Notes under the pieces: model-generated
Database searches by the model: none
Told to the model about the DNA's origin: nothing
Seen by the model: only the letters and a program-made list of their open reading frames with translations
Origin: an uncultured Acetobacterium sp.
GTDB lineage: Bacteria > Bacillota > Clostridia > Eubacteriales > Eubacteriaceae
Assembly: GCF_963664135.1 (NCBI RefSeq)
Contig: NZ_OY760905.1
Location: forward strand, 310,001-374,000
Reading direction: 5' to 3'
Length of the DNA stretch: 64,000 nt
Shown: positions 1 through 9,167 of the stretch, in pieces
How positions within the stretch are numbered: the stretch's first letter is position 1
Layout: the number at the start of each line of letters is the position of its first letter
Program-made: the position numbers and the translations under genes

Positions 1-1
1 G

Positions 2-220
2 CAAATAAAATTCTATAAATGGAACCAACAGATGAAACGAGAAGTATCAGCTTATGCAGCTTCAGGGAAGGCCAATGACAAGGCTGGCGCGTACGGTATC
101 CAGGAAGAGGCTGGGCTTTGGGTAAAGTGGATCAAAGGAGATTACAATAATATTGTCGGACTGCCGATCGCTAAGCTTAATAAAAGACTCCAGAAAATGT
201 TAGATATCATTAATCAATAA
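2..220 (+). CDS. maf: Maf-like nucleotide pyrophosphatase, C-terminal part (cut by window start)
   Basis: The frame is open from base 2 to the TAA ending at 220, so only the last 72 residues are seen. They carry the conserved C-terminal signature of Maf/YhdE proteins: DKAGAYGIQ, then an acidic stretch and GDYNNIVGLP. Maf proteins hydrolyse non-canonical nucleoside triphosphates and are linked to arrest of septum formation. The N-terminal substrate-binding residues lie outside the window, so the subfamily (dTTP/UTP or m7GTP type) cannot be judged. A methionine at base 32 is internal to the family alignment and is not the start. A strong intrinsic terminator follows. Confidence 0.88.
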   Translation, partial: QIKFYKWNQQMKREVSAYAASGKANDKAGAYGIQEEAGLWVKWIKGDYNNIVGLPIAKLNKRLQKMLDIINQ

Positions 221-270
221 ACACTTTATTTATCGGATTAAGCGGTTCAAATTTTCATGGCTTTAATGTA

Positions 271-305
271 AAAAGCAACCAGTCTAATTTGGACTGGTTG
301 CTTTT
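271..305 (+). terminator. Intrinsic terminator after maf
   Basis: A 14-bp perfect stem (AAAAGCAACCAGTC with GACTGGTTGCTTTT) closes a 7-base loop and ends in a T run. It lies 50 bases past the maf stop. The A-rich left arm means it could also serve the converging gene that ends at 343. Confidence 0.85.
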
Positions 306-342
306 ATATGGACGGAATTGTGATTTTTTACCATCAACAATA

Positions 343-768
343 TTAAAGAACTTTCATTAAATTAATCGTTGAGATATCCTGAAGTCTGATTTTAAATTCG
401 ATGATTTCGTTTTTCTCATTAAATTTAGAATCAACCGCATATCTGCTGATGTCCTTTTTAAAGTCTTTCACGTTGCCGTTTATGGCATTTTCCAAAAATG
501 CGCCGGTCGACATGCCAAGCGTCAAGCGTTTGGCATAAGCCAAAACGGCCCGATCTAAAATGTACTGCTCGACTAAATTCGATTCCTTTTCGAGATTCAA
601 TTCTTGTTGCAGGTTACTTAAATAGGGATGATAATATAAAGGATTATTATCAACTCGGATATCAATTAACATCGTGCCACTTGCAAGTGCTTGCGTGATA
701 CTTTCAATTGATTGGGTCTTTTTGGGGTCAAGATCTGTATAAATTTCGGTAAATTGATCGTCTTTCAT
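343..768 (-). CDS. Hypothetical protein, 141 aa
   Basis: I do not recognise this protein. The start chosen is the ATG at 768, because an AGGAAAGGAG ribosome site sits 7 bases upstream; a longer reading from 804 lacks one. The product is soluble-looking, charged, with no signal peptide, membrane segment or cysteine. It has a central run of leucine- and glutamate-rich probable helices (about residues 50-100) and a C-terminal part rich in alternating charged and hydrophobic residues (KNEIIEFKIRLQD) that looks like beta strand. It is alone on the minus strand and converges with maf. Confidence 0.55.
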   Translation of the reverse strand: MKDDQFTEIYTDLDPKKTQSIESITQALASGTMLIDIRVDNNPLYYHPYLSNLQQELNLEKESNLVEQYILDRAVLAYAKRLTLGMSTGAFLENAINGNVKDFKKDISRYAVDSKFNEKNEIIEFKIRLQDISTINLMKVL

Positions 769-1027
769 GTGAAAACTCCTTTCCTGAATGGTGTGTTTTG
801 GCAACCATAATTGGAAGCTTTTAACTGGGCCTTATACTGCCTGGGGAATGATGAATGCAGTTTTGGTGAGGATAAAAACCCTGTATGTCTATGTATATAC
901 CTCATCACTGCTAAAATAAACAGAAATAATGATGAAACTGGTAAAAAAACGATGTTTGGGATCATGATTCTGTTTCGAATTATGTATTATTACGTATCAA
1001 AAACCAATCGCTAAAATTCATGGGCGC

Positions 1028-1510
1028 TCAATAAAGTGATAAGTCGCTGTAAAAAGATGGATTGGGGAATTCTCTTAGTGAGATTTCAGCCATTTTAAAA
1101 AGTCGCTTGGAAGCTTTGGTGGCGTCGGTATCAGGATATTTATCTTCCAGATAGACTACTTTTTTGATGCCCGCTTGAATGATTGCCTTTGCGCATTCGT
1201 TGCAAGGAAAACAGGTCACATAGAGAATGGAATTTGTCAGCGAGCGGCCATCAGAATTTAGGATGGCATTTAACTCGGCATGGCAAACATAAGCATATTT
1301 TGTATTTTGAAAGGTCCCTTCTCGCTCCCAGGGCAATTCATCGTCGCTGCAGCCTTTGGGCATGCCATTGTAGCCAGTGGACAGAATAATATTATTTTCA
1401 TTAACAATACAGGCACCGACCTGCGTGTTGGGATCTTTGCTCCGGTGAGCCGATAAAAGGGCAATCCCCATAAAATACTCTTCCCAGGTGATATAATCAT
1501 GTCGTTTCAT
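1028..1510 (-). CDS. comEB: dCMP deaminase (ComEB-type cytidine/deoxycytidylate deaminase)
   Basis: This 160-residue protein has the zinc-dependent deaminase signature: HAE at residues 77-79 and PCNEC at 102-106, so His77, Cys103 and Cys106 bind zinc and Glu79 is the proton shuttle. The N-terminal TWEEYFMGIALLSAHRSKDP and VGACIV stretches are typical of dCMP deaminases, which convert dCMP to dUMP for thymidylate synthesis. In Bacillus the same protein is called ComEB. It starts 26 bases after the glycosyltransferase stop on the same strand and may be co-transcribed with it. The start has a GGAG ribosome site. Confidence 0.9.
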   Translation of the reverse strand: MKRHDYITWEEYFMGIALLSAHRSKDPNTQVGACIVNENNIILSTGYNGMPKGCSDDELPWEREGTFQNTKYAYVCHAELNAILNSDGRSLTNSILYVTCFPCNECAKAIIQAGIKKVVYLEDKYPDTDATKASKRLFKMAEISLREFPNPSFYSDLSLY

Positions 1511-1536
1511 ACGCTTCTCCAGTTTTTTAGTTTATA

Positions 1537-2775
1537 CTATTTGATTAATTGCGATATTTTAACACTTTTTGTGTGCTCAATGGGTTCCCAAATATCAATC
1601 GGTCTGATTAAACAGACGATATTAATCGGAATCCAGGAGATCAGATAGAACCAGAATGAAAATAAGGAATTACGGTTGAGTTGTTTAATCTCCTTGTTTT
1701 CCAGCCACAGCACCATAATTGTGAAAATAATACTTAAAAGCATACCGCCGACTGCAAAAAAAATGGCAACATTCAGTGCAGTGGACCAGACGCTGGTGGT
1801 AATATACAGCATCCCTAAGATGATAAACGAACAAACGGTGTAGATAAAGGTTAGTACCTGAACATAGGGAGCGATCAGGTAAATGATCATATCAATTGCA
1901 CAAAAGTTTTTATCCTTTTTATAACTAGCAAATAGTTCTTTGGAATAGCGTTCAAAGCACTGAATGATACCAGTCGACCAACGTTTTCGCTGCGACCAGG
2001 ATTGCTCAAAGGTTAGGGGATGTTCATCGAAGGTAATCGCTTCTGGTACCCAGGCAACGCGTTGGCCTTTAATCACACATTGGGTCGTAAACTCGATGTC
2101 CTCGGTGAGACTGTAGGTTTTAAAACCATCTTCCCGGACAAGATCCGAATGCATCATAAATCCGGTACCATTTAAGGTTGCCGACATATTCAGTCGATGC
2201 CGAGCCAGATTGAGGAAACGGTTCAGGGTCCAATAAAAGACTGATTGACAACCGGAAATCCAGGAATCGTCGGGATTTTTGCTGTCGCGATAACCCTGCG
2301 CAATTTTTTCCCCGGAAGCAAGGACATTGTTCATGACCGAAAAAAAGTGGGTATCGACAAGATTATCGGCATCGAAAATACAAAAGGCATCATAGCTGTC
2401 ATTTTCCCTGAAAATATACTCAAAAAACTGTTCCAACGCATCGCCTTTGGAATGAACGGGCTTGGTACATTTCATAACCTTGGCGCCATGAGCCAGAGCA
2501 ACACCTTCCGTGTGATCGGTGCAATTGTTTGGAATGACATAAATATCCATGAGTTCCTGGGGATAATCCTGTTGATGCAGACTTTCAATCAGATTACCAA
2601 TCACAAATTCTTCATTCCGAGCGGCGATGATGGCAGCAATGCGGTGCTTCGGTGAGGAAACGCTATATTTATTATGCTTTGTATAACCAAATAAGCCAAG
2701 TGCTAAATTATATAGTCCATAAATAAAAAAAGGGATTCCCAAAATAAATAATAGGGTAAAGATTTGTGCAACCAT
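1537..2775 (-). CDS. Family 2 processive-type glycosyltransferase, membrane bound
   Basis: The 412-residue product begins with a membrane helix (about residues 5-27). A GT-A domain follows with IAARNEE, the DxD motif in FDADN, the EDIEF acid and a QRKRW motif, the QxxRW signature of processive beta-glycosyltransferases such as cellulose, hyaluronan and PgaC-type synthases. Three or four membrane helices close the protein (about residues 290-385). The nucleotide sugar and product cannot be told from sequence. No partner genes such as a deacetylase or export pore are nearby; the next gene downstream is the dCMP deaminase, and a diguanylate cyclase is divergent upstream. c-di-GMP control of such synthases is common but is only suggested here by proximity. 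Confidence 0.85.
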   Translation of the reverse strand: MVAQIFTLLFILGIPFFIYGLYNLALGLFGYTKHNKYSVSSPKHRIAAIIAARNEEFVIGNLIESLHQQDYPQELMDIYVIPNNCTDHTEGVALAHGAKVMKCTKPVHSKGDALEQFFEYIFRENDSYDAFCIFDADNLVDTHFFSVMNNVLASGEKIAQGYRDSKNPDDSWISGCQSVFYWTLNRFLNLARHRLNMSATLNGTGFMMHSDLVREDGFKTYSLTEDIEFTTQCVIKGQRVAWVPEAITFDEHPLTFEQSWSQRKRWSTGIIQCFERYSKELFASYKKDKNFCAIDMIIYLIAPYVQVLTFIYTVCSFIILGMLYITTSVWSTALNVAIFFAVGGMLLSIIFTIMVLWLENKEIKQLNRNSLFSFWFYLISWIPINIVCLIRPIDIWEPIEHTKSVKISQLIK

Positions 2776-3251
2776 TTAATTTCTCCTTTTATGTTGTTGA
2801 AACGGTATTCAGGCCTGAAAGAACCACCATCAAGTTTTGTTTGTGGCGGTTGCATTTGACCATTCAGCTTAGTTTTAATTTCAATAATTATAGCACATCT
2901 CGGAACTGTAATCATTAAAAACAGATGTCTTAATAAAATGTTCATAATTAACTGATTCAATTTAAGAAAAAATTGCTGCCTGACTATGTCAGGTACAAGC
3001 AAAGATTACCAAATCAATCATGATAACATTATTATTGTAATTGAAGATAGTGTTAAAGCGATTGTTCCGTCAATCAGAAAATCGAATATAACAAAAACAC
3101 TTGAAACCATGGTGATTATTATTTATACTTAATAAAAAGGAAAAACATTTTTAATGTTATGTTAAAATAAAATGCACACCACGTTCCAATTTTGAACTAT
3201 TAAGCGACCCCCTAAACCGAGAAGGCACTATTTGTTATTACATCGATCAGA
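2776..3251. other. Intergenic region between divergent glycosyltransferase and diguanylate cyclase
   Basis: No convincing gene lies in these 476 bases. On the minus strand the 5' leader of the glycosyltransferase contains an imperfect hairpin (AACCACCAT near 2820 against GTGGCGGTT near 2846). The rest is AT-rich. I looked for a class I c-di-GMP riboswitch consensus and did not find it. Confidence 0.4.
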
Positions 3252-4445
3252 ATGGGAGAAAATTTTACTTTGTATGATAATTTAAAAAGTAATAAAAAAT
3301 TAATGGTTCTAATTGCTGTTTTTATGATCGGATTTATTCTATTTGCAATTGTTGGTTATAAAACCATTGCAAATATTAAGATCAATGGAAAAATGTATGA
3401 TGATATAATCCGTGGAAAAGAGTTGGTAGCTGATGTGCTGCCACCACCAGGATATATCATTGAATCCTATTTGTTAACGCTCCAGCTGGTTAATGAAACG
3501 GATCAAACAAGAATTGATGAGCTCATTAACAACGAGACCCAACTTAAAAATAATTATCTGGCCTGCCATGACAAATGGGAAAACAGTTTGCCGGAAGGTA
3601 ACTTAAAAAAGAACATGGGGGAGAACGCGTTTAAACCGGCAATGGCTTTTTTTGAAGTGTTTGAAAATGAGTTCGTTCCAGCAATCAGAAATAAAGATCT
3701 GATCACAGCGAATTCAATTCTGGAAGTCAAATTGGAACCTCTTTACCTGGAGCATCGACGTTATATTGATGAGGTGGTCGTCCTGGCAAATGCAGAAAAC
3801 TCAGCGATTGAAGAGTCTGCAAGAAAAATGGTTTACGTTAATGTTTTAATCTTGCTGATATTGGCCATGGGCGTGTTGGCAACCGTCATTATATTTTGTG
3901 CTGGTATTATTAGAAATGAAAAATTAAAAAAAATGTCATATTTTGATGAGTTAACAGGAATTGCAAATCGTCGTTATTTTGACCAGGTATTGGGTCAAGA
4001 AATCAGTCGGGCTGAGCGGACAAAACTTCCGCTTTCACTTGTGATAATTGATATCGATTATTATAAGGAGTATAATGATACTTATGGACATCTCAAAGGG
4101 GATGAATGTTTGAGGACAGTCGTCGGGACCCTGAAAAAAGATTTAAAAAGAGCAGGTGACTTTCTTGCCCGTTATGGTGGCGATGAATTTGTTGTCATTC
4201 TTCCTAATACAGATGATGTCGGATCTGCTTCGCTGTCAGAAAAATTGCGGGCCAATATTGAAGGATTACGCATGGAACATGTTAATTCGCTCTGTTCAGA
4301 ATATGTTACCTTGAGTATTGGAGTCGCAACAACATTGATGAAAGCCAATTATTTACCAGATGATTTGATCGCAGCGGCGGACAAGGCTCTTTATCTTTCA
4401 AAAGACAAAGGTAGAAATCAAGTGAGCATTGTGTGTTTAAAATAA
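3252..4445 (+). CDS. Membrane diguanylate cyclase with extracytoplasmic sensor region
   Basis: The 397-residue protein has a membrane helix near residues 15-40, an extracytoplasmic helical region of about 150 residues that resembles a four-helix-bundle sensor, a second membrane helix near 195-220 and a C-terminal GGDEF domain (about 230-395). The active-site loop is RYGGDEF. An RAGD inhibitory I-site sits five residues before GGDEF, so it should make c-di-GMP from two GTP and be product-inhibited. The ligand is unknown. The ATG at 3252 has no good ribosome site; an in-frame TTG at 3270 preceded by GGGAG is a possible alternative start. A terminator follows the gene. Confidence 0.88.
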   Translation: MGENFTLYDNLKSNKKLMVLIAVFMIGFILFAIVGYKTIANIKINGKMYDDIIRGKELVADVLPPPGYIIESYLLTLQLVNETDQTRIDELINNETQLKNNYLACHDKWENSLPEGNLKKNMGENAFKPAMAFFEVFENEFVPAIRNKDLITANSILEVKLEPLYLEHRRYIDEVVVLANAENSAIEESARKMVYVNVLILLILAMGVLATVIIFCAGIIRNEKLKKMSYFDELTGIANRRYFDQVLGQEISRAERTKLPLSLVIIDIDYYKEYNDTYGHLKGDECLRTVVGTLKKDLKRAGDFLARYGGDEFVVILPNTDDVGSASLSEKLRANIEGLRMEHVNSLCSEYVTLSIGVATTLMKANYLPDDLIAAADKALYLSKDKGRNQVSIVCLK

Positions 4446-4450
4446 ATATG

Positions 4451-4503
4451 AAAAAACCTTTCAGATTAAAGTGTTCAAAAGATGTCCCGCTGAAAGGTTT
4501 TTT
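4451..4503 (+). terminator. Intrinsic terminator, bidirectional
   Basis: AAAAAACCTTTCAG at 4451 pairs with CTGAAAGGTTTTTT at 4490 around a 25-base loop. It lies between the converging diguanylate cyclase and universal stress genes and can serve both. Confidence 0.75.
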
Positions 4504-4560
4504 AGTTTCATAGATAAACCGTATAACACAAGTAAACGGCTATTTTCCTGACTATCCGAG

Positions 4561-5439
4561 CTATTCTCGTTTGCCAGGAATAAGTAAAACGGAGGTGGGG
4601 GCATGACGGACAATATTATGGCTAACACTACCCATAAATACTTCTTTAATAAAACCTCTGCCCTGGGTACCTAAAACAACTAAAGAGATTTTTTCATCTT
4701 TGATGACTCGCATCGCTTCAGCAGTTGGCGACCCATAAGGGAGTTGAATATCGACGTTAATTGCACGAATATCCAACAATTGTTTTTTCAGCTTTTCCAT
4801 CCGTTCAGTATCTTTTTCATTAAATTCAGAAAGTCGCTCGGAAACGTAGGGCTCAATTTTTGATTTATCCTGAACATGGAGAATCGTAACATTTTGAACG
4901 CCTTTTTCAACCATGTTTTTAACATATTGAAAAGCGATGGTGGCATTATCTGAAAAATCAGTCAGATAAAGCACATGGCTATTCAGATCGCATTTTTGTG
5001 GAATCGATGAGTCTTCGCTTAGATACTCAGGATCACGGATCAGAAGCACTGGAATCGATGAATGAATAATGACATTATTGGTGACACCATCCAAAATTAC
5101 GGATCCAAGCATTGAACGTTTGGCAGTACTGATCACAATCAAATCACACGCTTCTGATTCGGCAATATGATTAATTGCATTTTTCTGATTACCAGAAACA
5201 CGACGGGTTTGAACATTGAAACCTTGTAATTCAAGTATTTCAACTTGTTTTTTGAGATTATCATCAAACATTGGTTTTAGATTTAAATAAGTCGAAATAC
5301 CTTCGTCCACTTCTTTAGGATTGAAACTTTGAACGAGTAAACAGTCTTTTGTACCCAATACTTTCATGCCATCGATACATTTTATCATTTCTGGAAATGC
5401 AGTTGATATCTCAGAAATCATTAACATTTTATTAAACAT
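4561..5439 (-). CDS. Tandem universal stress protein (two UspA domains)
   Basis: The protein (292 residues from the ATG at 5439, chosen for the AGGAGG site 7 bases upstream) has two Usp domains, about residues 1-140 and 155-292. The second carries a full ATP-binding motif, G-x2-G-x9-GS within GTQGRGFIKEVFMGS, followed by the usual VLLIPG strand. The first keeps the strand pattern and VLLIRDP but lacks a clear G-x2-G, so only the second half is likely to bind nucleotide. Tandem Usp proteins act in stress survival, and their targets are not predictable from sequence. The gene is monocistronic. A possible 12-codon reading frame lies in its leader (5470-5508, minus) but its ribosome site is too close to be convincing. 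Confidence 0.85.
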   Translation of the reverse strand: MFNKMLMISEISTAFPEMIKCIDGMKVLGTKDCLLVQSFNPKEVDEGISTYLNLKPMFDDNLKKQVEILELQGFNVQTRRVSGNQKNAINHIAESEACDLIVISTAKRSMLGSVILDGVTNNVIIHSSIPVLLIRDPEYLSEDSSIPQKCDLNSHVLYLTDFSDNATIAFQYVKNMVEKGVQNVTILHVQDKSKIEPYVSERLSEFNEKDTERMEKLKKQLLDIRAINVDIQLPYGSPTAEAMRVIKDEKISLVVLGTQGRGFIKEVFMGSVSHNIVRHAPTSVLLIPGKRE

Positions 5440-5793
5440 AATAAACCTCCTCAAAATTTAGTTATCGATTTAGGACTGAAGTGTTTTATCGATTTTCTCG
5501 ATAGTCATTACCTCCTTCAATTTAATTCCATAATCTTCTTATTATTTATATATCCAAATAATTGTTTAATAAACATAATATTCAACAGACAATTATATGA
5601 GATAATGTCAAAAATCGATTATTGAAACACTATCGAGGCTTTTTAAAAGAGTCGGTCGATTAGTCTACATCAAAACGCTATAATAGTATGATCATTAATA
5701 AGAATCAATCATTTGACTTTTTCAAATAGTTAATAAGAGAACGAATGGACTTGGATAGCTTTGAGTAGAATCCCATTTAGCGAAGGAAGAAAT
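5440..5793. other. AT-rich divergent regulatory region (usp / vanZ-like)
   Basis: No supported gene. It contains several ATCGAT-type words near 5464, 5488 and 5615, including a small hairpin ATCGA/TCGAT at 5488-5502 in the usp leader. Promoters for the two flanking genes should be here but no hexamer pair stood out enough to call. Confidence 0.3.
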
Positions 5794-6252
5794 ATGGAAA
5801 AGAAAAAATTAATAATGATTGTGGTTTGGGTTTTGACCCTTGTGTGGATGGGCATTATATTTTACTTATCCAATCAGCCGGCGGTTCAATCATCTCAGCT
5901 CAGCAGCGGCGTCACAAAAAGGTTAGTCATCATTATCGAAAACTTCGTTCCGGGGATAAACAATCTTGAGTTTGAGAGTCTCGAAACCGGCATTAGAAAA
6001 AATGCTCATTTTATTGCTTATTTTGTTTTAGGAATTCTGACGTTGCTGTCATTAAAACTAGGCAATATCAAAAAAGCGGCGTTATTGGCATTATTTATTT
6101 GTATATCATATGCCATGAGTGACGAATTTCATCAGTTATTCGTGTTCGGCAGATCCTGTCAATTCAGCGATGTACTCATTGATACTGCAGGAGCACTGCT
6201 CGGAATTTTACTCGCATTCACAATTATCAAAATTATGGCCCGGCGATTTTAA
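5794..6252 (+). CDS. VanZ-like membrane protein
   Basis: From the ATG at 5794 (GAAGGAAG site upstream; a TTG at 5761 would add an unlikely tail) the product is 152 residues. It has four membrane helices: an N-terminal one (about 5-25) and three in the C-terminal half. The VanZ-family marks are the SNQPA loop after helix 1, RKNAHFIAYFVLG, and the SDEFHQLF motif followed by a DVLIDTAGALLG helix. VanZ proteins are named after the teicoplanin-resistance gene but most chromosomal homologues have no assigned biochemical role. The gene stands alone and ends in a terminator. Confidence 0.85.
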   Translation: MEKKKLIMIVVWVLTLVWMGIIFYLSNQPAVQSSQLSSGVTKRLVIIIENFVPGINNLEFESLETGIRKNAHFIAYFVLGILTLLSLKLGNIKKAALLALFICISYAMSDEFHQLFVFGRSCQFSDVLIDTAGALLGILLAFTIIKIMARRF

Positions 6253-6261
6253 ATAACCAAA

Positions 6262-6314
6262 TTAAAAAAGGGCTCTTACATTTGGTGTAAATTATGCAAA
6301 AGCCCCCTTTTTTA
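6262..6314 (+). terminator. Intrinsic terminator, bidirectional
   Basis: An AAAAAAGGGCT arm pairs with AGCCCCCTTTTTT across a 26-base loop, between the vanZ-like gene and the converging small gene at 6312. The right arm overlaps the last codons of that gene. Confidence 0.7.
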
Positions 6315-6590
6315 TAGATACTGGAGATGAGCGGTTGAACGATTAAGGTACATCAGTGCCAACTCAATTTTCATTTCAACGCTTTGTTTAAGGTAGGCGC
6401 GTTCATCGGCCTGTCTATTTTTTTCAGAAACTTGAGCGATTCTTGCTGTTTTTTTCTGTTCATTTTCGAGTGCTTCTTTTTTGACGTCGATCGTCGATTT
6501 AATTTGATCGTTGCTTGTTTCGAGAATTTTAGAAATATCATAAGTCTCCGGGTGATTTTCATAATAGGTTGCAAATCGTAATTTTACCAT
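6312..6590 (-). CDS. Small charged coiled-coil protein, hypothetical
   Basis: From the ATG at 6590 (AGGAAATT site upstream) the product is 92 residues. Residues 30-70 are almost entirely charged and polar (EALENEQKKTARIAQVSEKN) and should form a long helix or coiled coil. No cysteines, signal or membrane segment are present. I do not recognise the family. It is monocistronic and converges on the VanZ-like gene. Confidence 0.6.
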   Translation of the reverse strand: MVKLRFATYYENHPETYDISKILETSNDQIKSTIDVKKEALENEQKKTARIAQVSEKNRQADERAYLKQSVEMKIELALMYLNRSTAHLQYL

Positions 6591-6929
6591 TTTAATTTCC
6601 TTTCTGTTAAACACTTTCATAATCATAGTATGGATGATGGTTAAAAACGGTTTAATGTTTGATCTGAGTATAAGTCTAACCGATAAATGTTACAGAATTT
6701 TGAAGTAAATGTTAAGATTGTGTGAATTTTGAAGATTCATTGACTGCAGGTGTTAAAATGATGGAACGTATTTTGATTAATTAGCAAAACTGGCATGATC
6801 AATATTCATAGAAGGTCCCCGTGGTGCGATCCTTGTCACGACCTATTTTTTATCTTATAATAAGATTAAGTCAAACGACACGGTCCACGTTTTAAAGAAA
6901 TAATTAGTTTACCTTATTGGAGGTTCATA
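6591..6929. other. Intergenic region upstream of recQ
   Basis: No supported gene in 339 bases. A TTGACT near 6743 is not matched by a properly spaced -10. The recQ ribosome site (GGAGG, 6919-6923) is at the end. Confidence 0.3.
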
Positions 6930-9149
6930 TTGACACTTACAAAAAACTTGAGTCGTTATTTCGGCTATGATACATTTAAAGCAGGTCAGGAAAAGATCAT
7001 CACTGCCGCCGTAAATGGCCAGGACGTGTTGGGAATTATGCCCACCGGTGGGGGGAAATCCTTGTGTTATCAGCTTCCGGCGATACAAATGACAGGGATC
7101 ACGCTGGTTATTTCGCCGCTGATTTCGCTGATGAAGGATCAGGTCGATGCCCTGGAAGAAATGGGCATCCCGGCGACCTTTTTAAACAGCAGTCTGGATG
7201 ATGCAAGCTATGAAAAACGTCTGGAAGGCATCCGGAACAATCACTATAAATTGCTTTATATTGCCCCGGAACGGCTGTGCGCCCCGACCTTTATTGACCT
7301 TGTCAGACAACTTGATATCGCCATGGTAGCCGTCGATGAAGCCCATTGTATCAGTCAGTGGGGGCATGATTTTAGACCACATTACCGGGAAATTCCCGAC
7401 TTTATTGCCAATATTTCACCTCGGCCGGTGGTGGCTGCCTATACCGCCACTGCCACCCTTAAGGTTATCGATGAAATTAAGGACTTGCTGGCGCTGCGAA
7501 ACCCAGTGGAATCGATCATCGGCTTTGACCGGCCCAATCTGCTCTACCAAGTCATTAAAACCGGTGACAAGCTGGGCTATGTTCGCAATACCATTACCCG
7601 GGAATTCCCGGATCAGTCCGGCATCATTTACTGCGCCACCCGTAAAACAGTGGAGAGTGTCACCGAAAAATTCAGAAGCTTGGGGCTTTCAGCCGGTGCC
7701 TATCACGGAGGGATGAGCCCAGAGAATCGGGAAAAGAATCAGCAGGACTTTATTAATGACCGCATTAACATCATGGTGGCCACCAATGCCTTTGGGATGG
7801 GGATTAACAAGCCGGATGTCCGCTTTATCATCCATTACAATATGCCCCAGAACATGGAGGCCTATTATCAGGAAGCCGGCCGTGGTGGTCGGGACGGGGA
7901 AGTCAGCCACTGCACCATTTTATATTCTCCAGCCGATATTGTTAAACAAAAACAGCTGATCCAACTCAACCAGACCTCACCCGAGCGGGAAAAACTGCTT
8001 TTTGAAAATCTCCAATATCTGGTGGATTATTGCCACACCAACGACTGTCTCAGAAAAAGCATCCTCCAGTATTTCGGCGAAACCGCCGACTACGAACGTT
8101 GCGGCAATTGCGGCAACTGCCTGGATCAATCAGAAATGGTGGATATTACCGAGGATGCCCAGAAAATACTCTCGTGTATCTATCGGATGAAAAACCGCTT
8201 TGGTCTGAATATGGTGATTTCAGTACTGCGGGGTTCCAAAAACAAAAAGGTTCTGGAGCTGCGTTTTGACGAACTGTCAACCTATGGCATTATGACGAAT
8301 CAGACCACTGAGAGTCTCCGGGAAATCATCATGACGCTGGTCGCCAAGGGCTATATTATGGTTACCGCCGATGAATATCCGGTGCTTAAATTAACAACCG
8401 CCGCTGGCAAGATATTAAAAGGCGAGGAACCGGTTTTTCATAAAAAACATTTATTAAATATACCGGCAGGTAAATCAAAACCCACGGGCAAATCCAAACC
8501 ACCGGTGGATTGCGACGAAGCCTTGTTTTTGGAACTCAAGGCGCTGCGAAAAGCAATTGCCCAGGAAAAAGGATTGCCACCTTATGTTATTTTTCACGAT
8601 GCTACCCTTAAAGAAATGGCCGCCTATTTTCCCCGGACAGAAGCCGATTTTTTAGCAATCAACGGCGTTGGTCAAGCACGCTATGATCATTATGGCGAAG
8701 TCTTTATCCAGGAAATCAAGCGTTTTGCCGAAAACAACCCGATCGAAATCAGAACCCGTCCTGAACTTGAGACGAGTTATACGGAGTCTAGTCCAATTAA
8801 AAAAAGAATTGATCCAAATACTGAGGAAAAAGCGACGCCGGATAAAGATGCCAAGATTCCCTCCTGCGACATCACCTATGACCTTTTTATGCAGGGACAG
8901 ACCATTGCCGAAATTGCCGTCCAGCGGGAATTGACGGAGAATACCGTCTTAGGGCATTTATTCCGTTGCGATCAAGAAGAAAAACCCGTCGATTGGTCGG
9001 GCTTCGTGGATCAAGAGAAAGAAATCCAGATCATCAATGCCATTGGCACCGTTGGACTGGAAGGACTTAAACCGATTAAAGAAGCCCTGCCGACAGATTG
9101 CTCTTATGAAGATATCAAAATTGTGATTCATAAAAATAGCTTGAGATAG
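6930..9149 (+). CDS. recQ: ATP-dependent DNA helicase RecQ
   Basis: The 739-residue helicase has Walker A PTGGGKS (38-44), the DEAH box at 136-139 followed by CISQWGHDFRP (the RecQ aromatic-rich loop), and the helicase C domain with QEAGRGGRDG. A four-cysteine RecQ zinc site (C-LRKSILQYFGE ... CGNCGNC, about 371-396) comes next, then a winged helix and an HRDC domain near 525-605. The last 110 residues hold a helix-turn-helix-like tail (DLFMQGQTIAEIAVQRELT) as in longer Firmicute RecQ proteins. It unwinds recombination and replication intermediates 3' to 5'. Translation starts at TTG, chosen for a GGAGG site 6 bases upstream and a perfect family N-terminus. Codon use is GC-richer than the flanking intergenic DNA. 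Confidence 0.95.
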   Translation: MTLTKNLSRYFGYDTFKAGQEKIITAAVNGQDVLGIMPTGGGKSLCYQLPAIQMTGITLVISPLISLMKDQVDALEEMGIPATFLNSSLDDASYEKRLEGIRNNHYKLLYIAPERLCAPTFIDLVRQLDIAMVAVDEAHCISQWGHDFRPHYREIPDFIANISPRPVVAAYTATATLKVIDEIKDLLALRNPVESIIGFDRPNLLYQVIKTGDKLGYVRNTITREFPDQSGIIYCATRKTVESVTEKFRSLGLSAGAYHGGMSPENREKNQQDFINDRINIMVATNAFGMGINKPDVRFIIHYNMPQNMEAYYQEAGRGGRDGEVSHCTILYSPADIVKQKQLIQLNQTSPEREKLLFENLQYLVDYCHTNDCLRKSILQYFGETADYERCGNCGNCLDQSEMVDITEDAQKILSCIYRMKNRFGLNMVISVLRGSKNKKVLELRFDELSTYGIMTNQTTESLREIIMTLVAKGYIMVTADEYPVLKLTTAAGKILKGEEPVFHKKHLLNIPAGKSKPTGKSKPPVDCDEALFLELKALRKAIAQEKGLPPYVIFHDATLKEMAAYFPRTEADFLAINGVGQARYDHYGEVFIQEIKRFAENNPIEIRTRPELETSYTESSPIKKRIDPNTEEKATPDKDAKIPSCDITYDLFMQGQTIAEIAVQRELTENTVLGHLFRCDQEEKPVDWSGFVDQEKEIQIINAIGTVGLEGLKPIKEALPTDCSYEDIKIVIHKNSLR

Positions 9150-9167
9150 CTCACAATAAACAAATTA

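Noticed and set aside
811-1014. 67-codon plus-strand frame between the first hypothetical gene and the dCMP deaminase
   Set aside because: No ribosome site, low-complexity content and no recognisable domain; it probably arises by chance in AT-rich DNA.
2703-3002. 99-codon minus-strand frame overlapping the start of the glycosyltransferase
   Set aside because: It overlaps a well-supported gene in another frame and has no ribosome site.
3150-3251. Class I c-di-GMP riboswitch before the diguanylate cyclase
   Set aside because: The conserved GCACAGGGCAAACC and GGGACGCAAAGCC blocks are absent.
5470-5508. Twelve-codon minus-strand frame in the usp leader behind AAGGAGG
   Set aside because: The ribosome site is only two bases from the ATG, too close for efficient initiation, and the peptide has no visible regulatory codon run.
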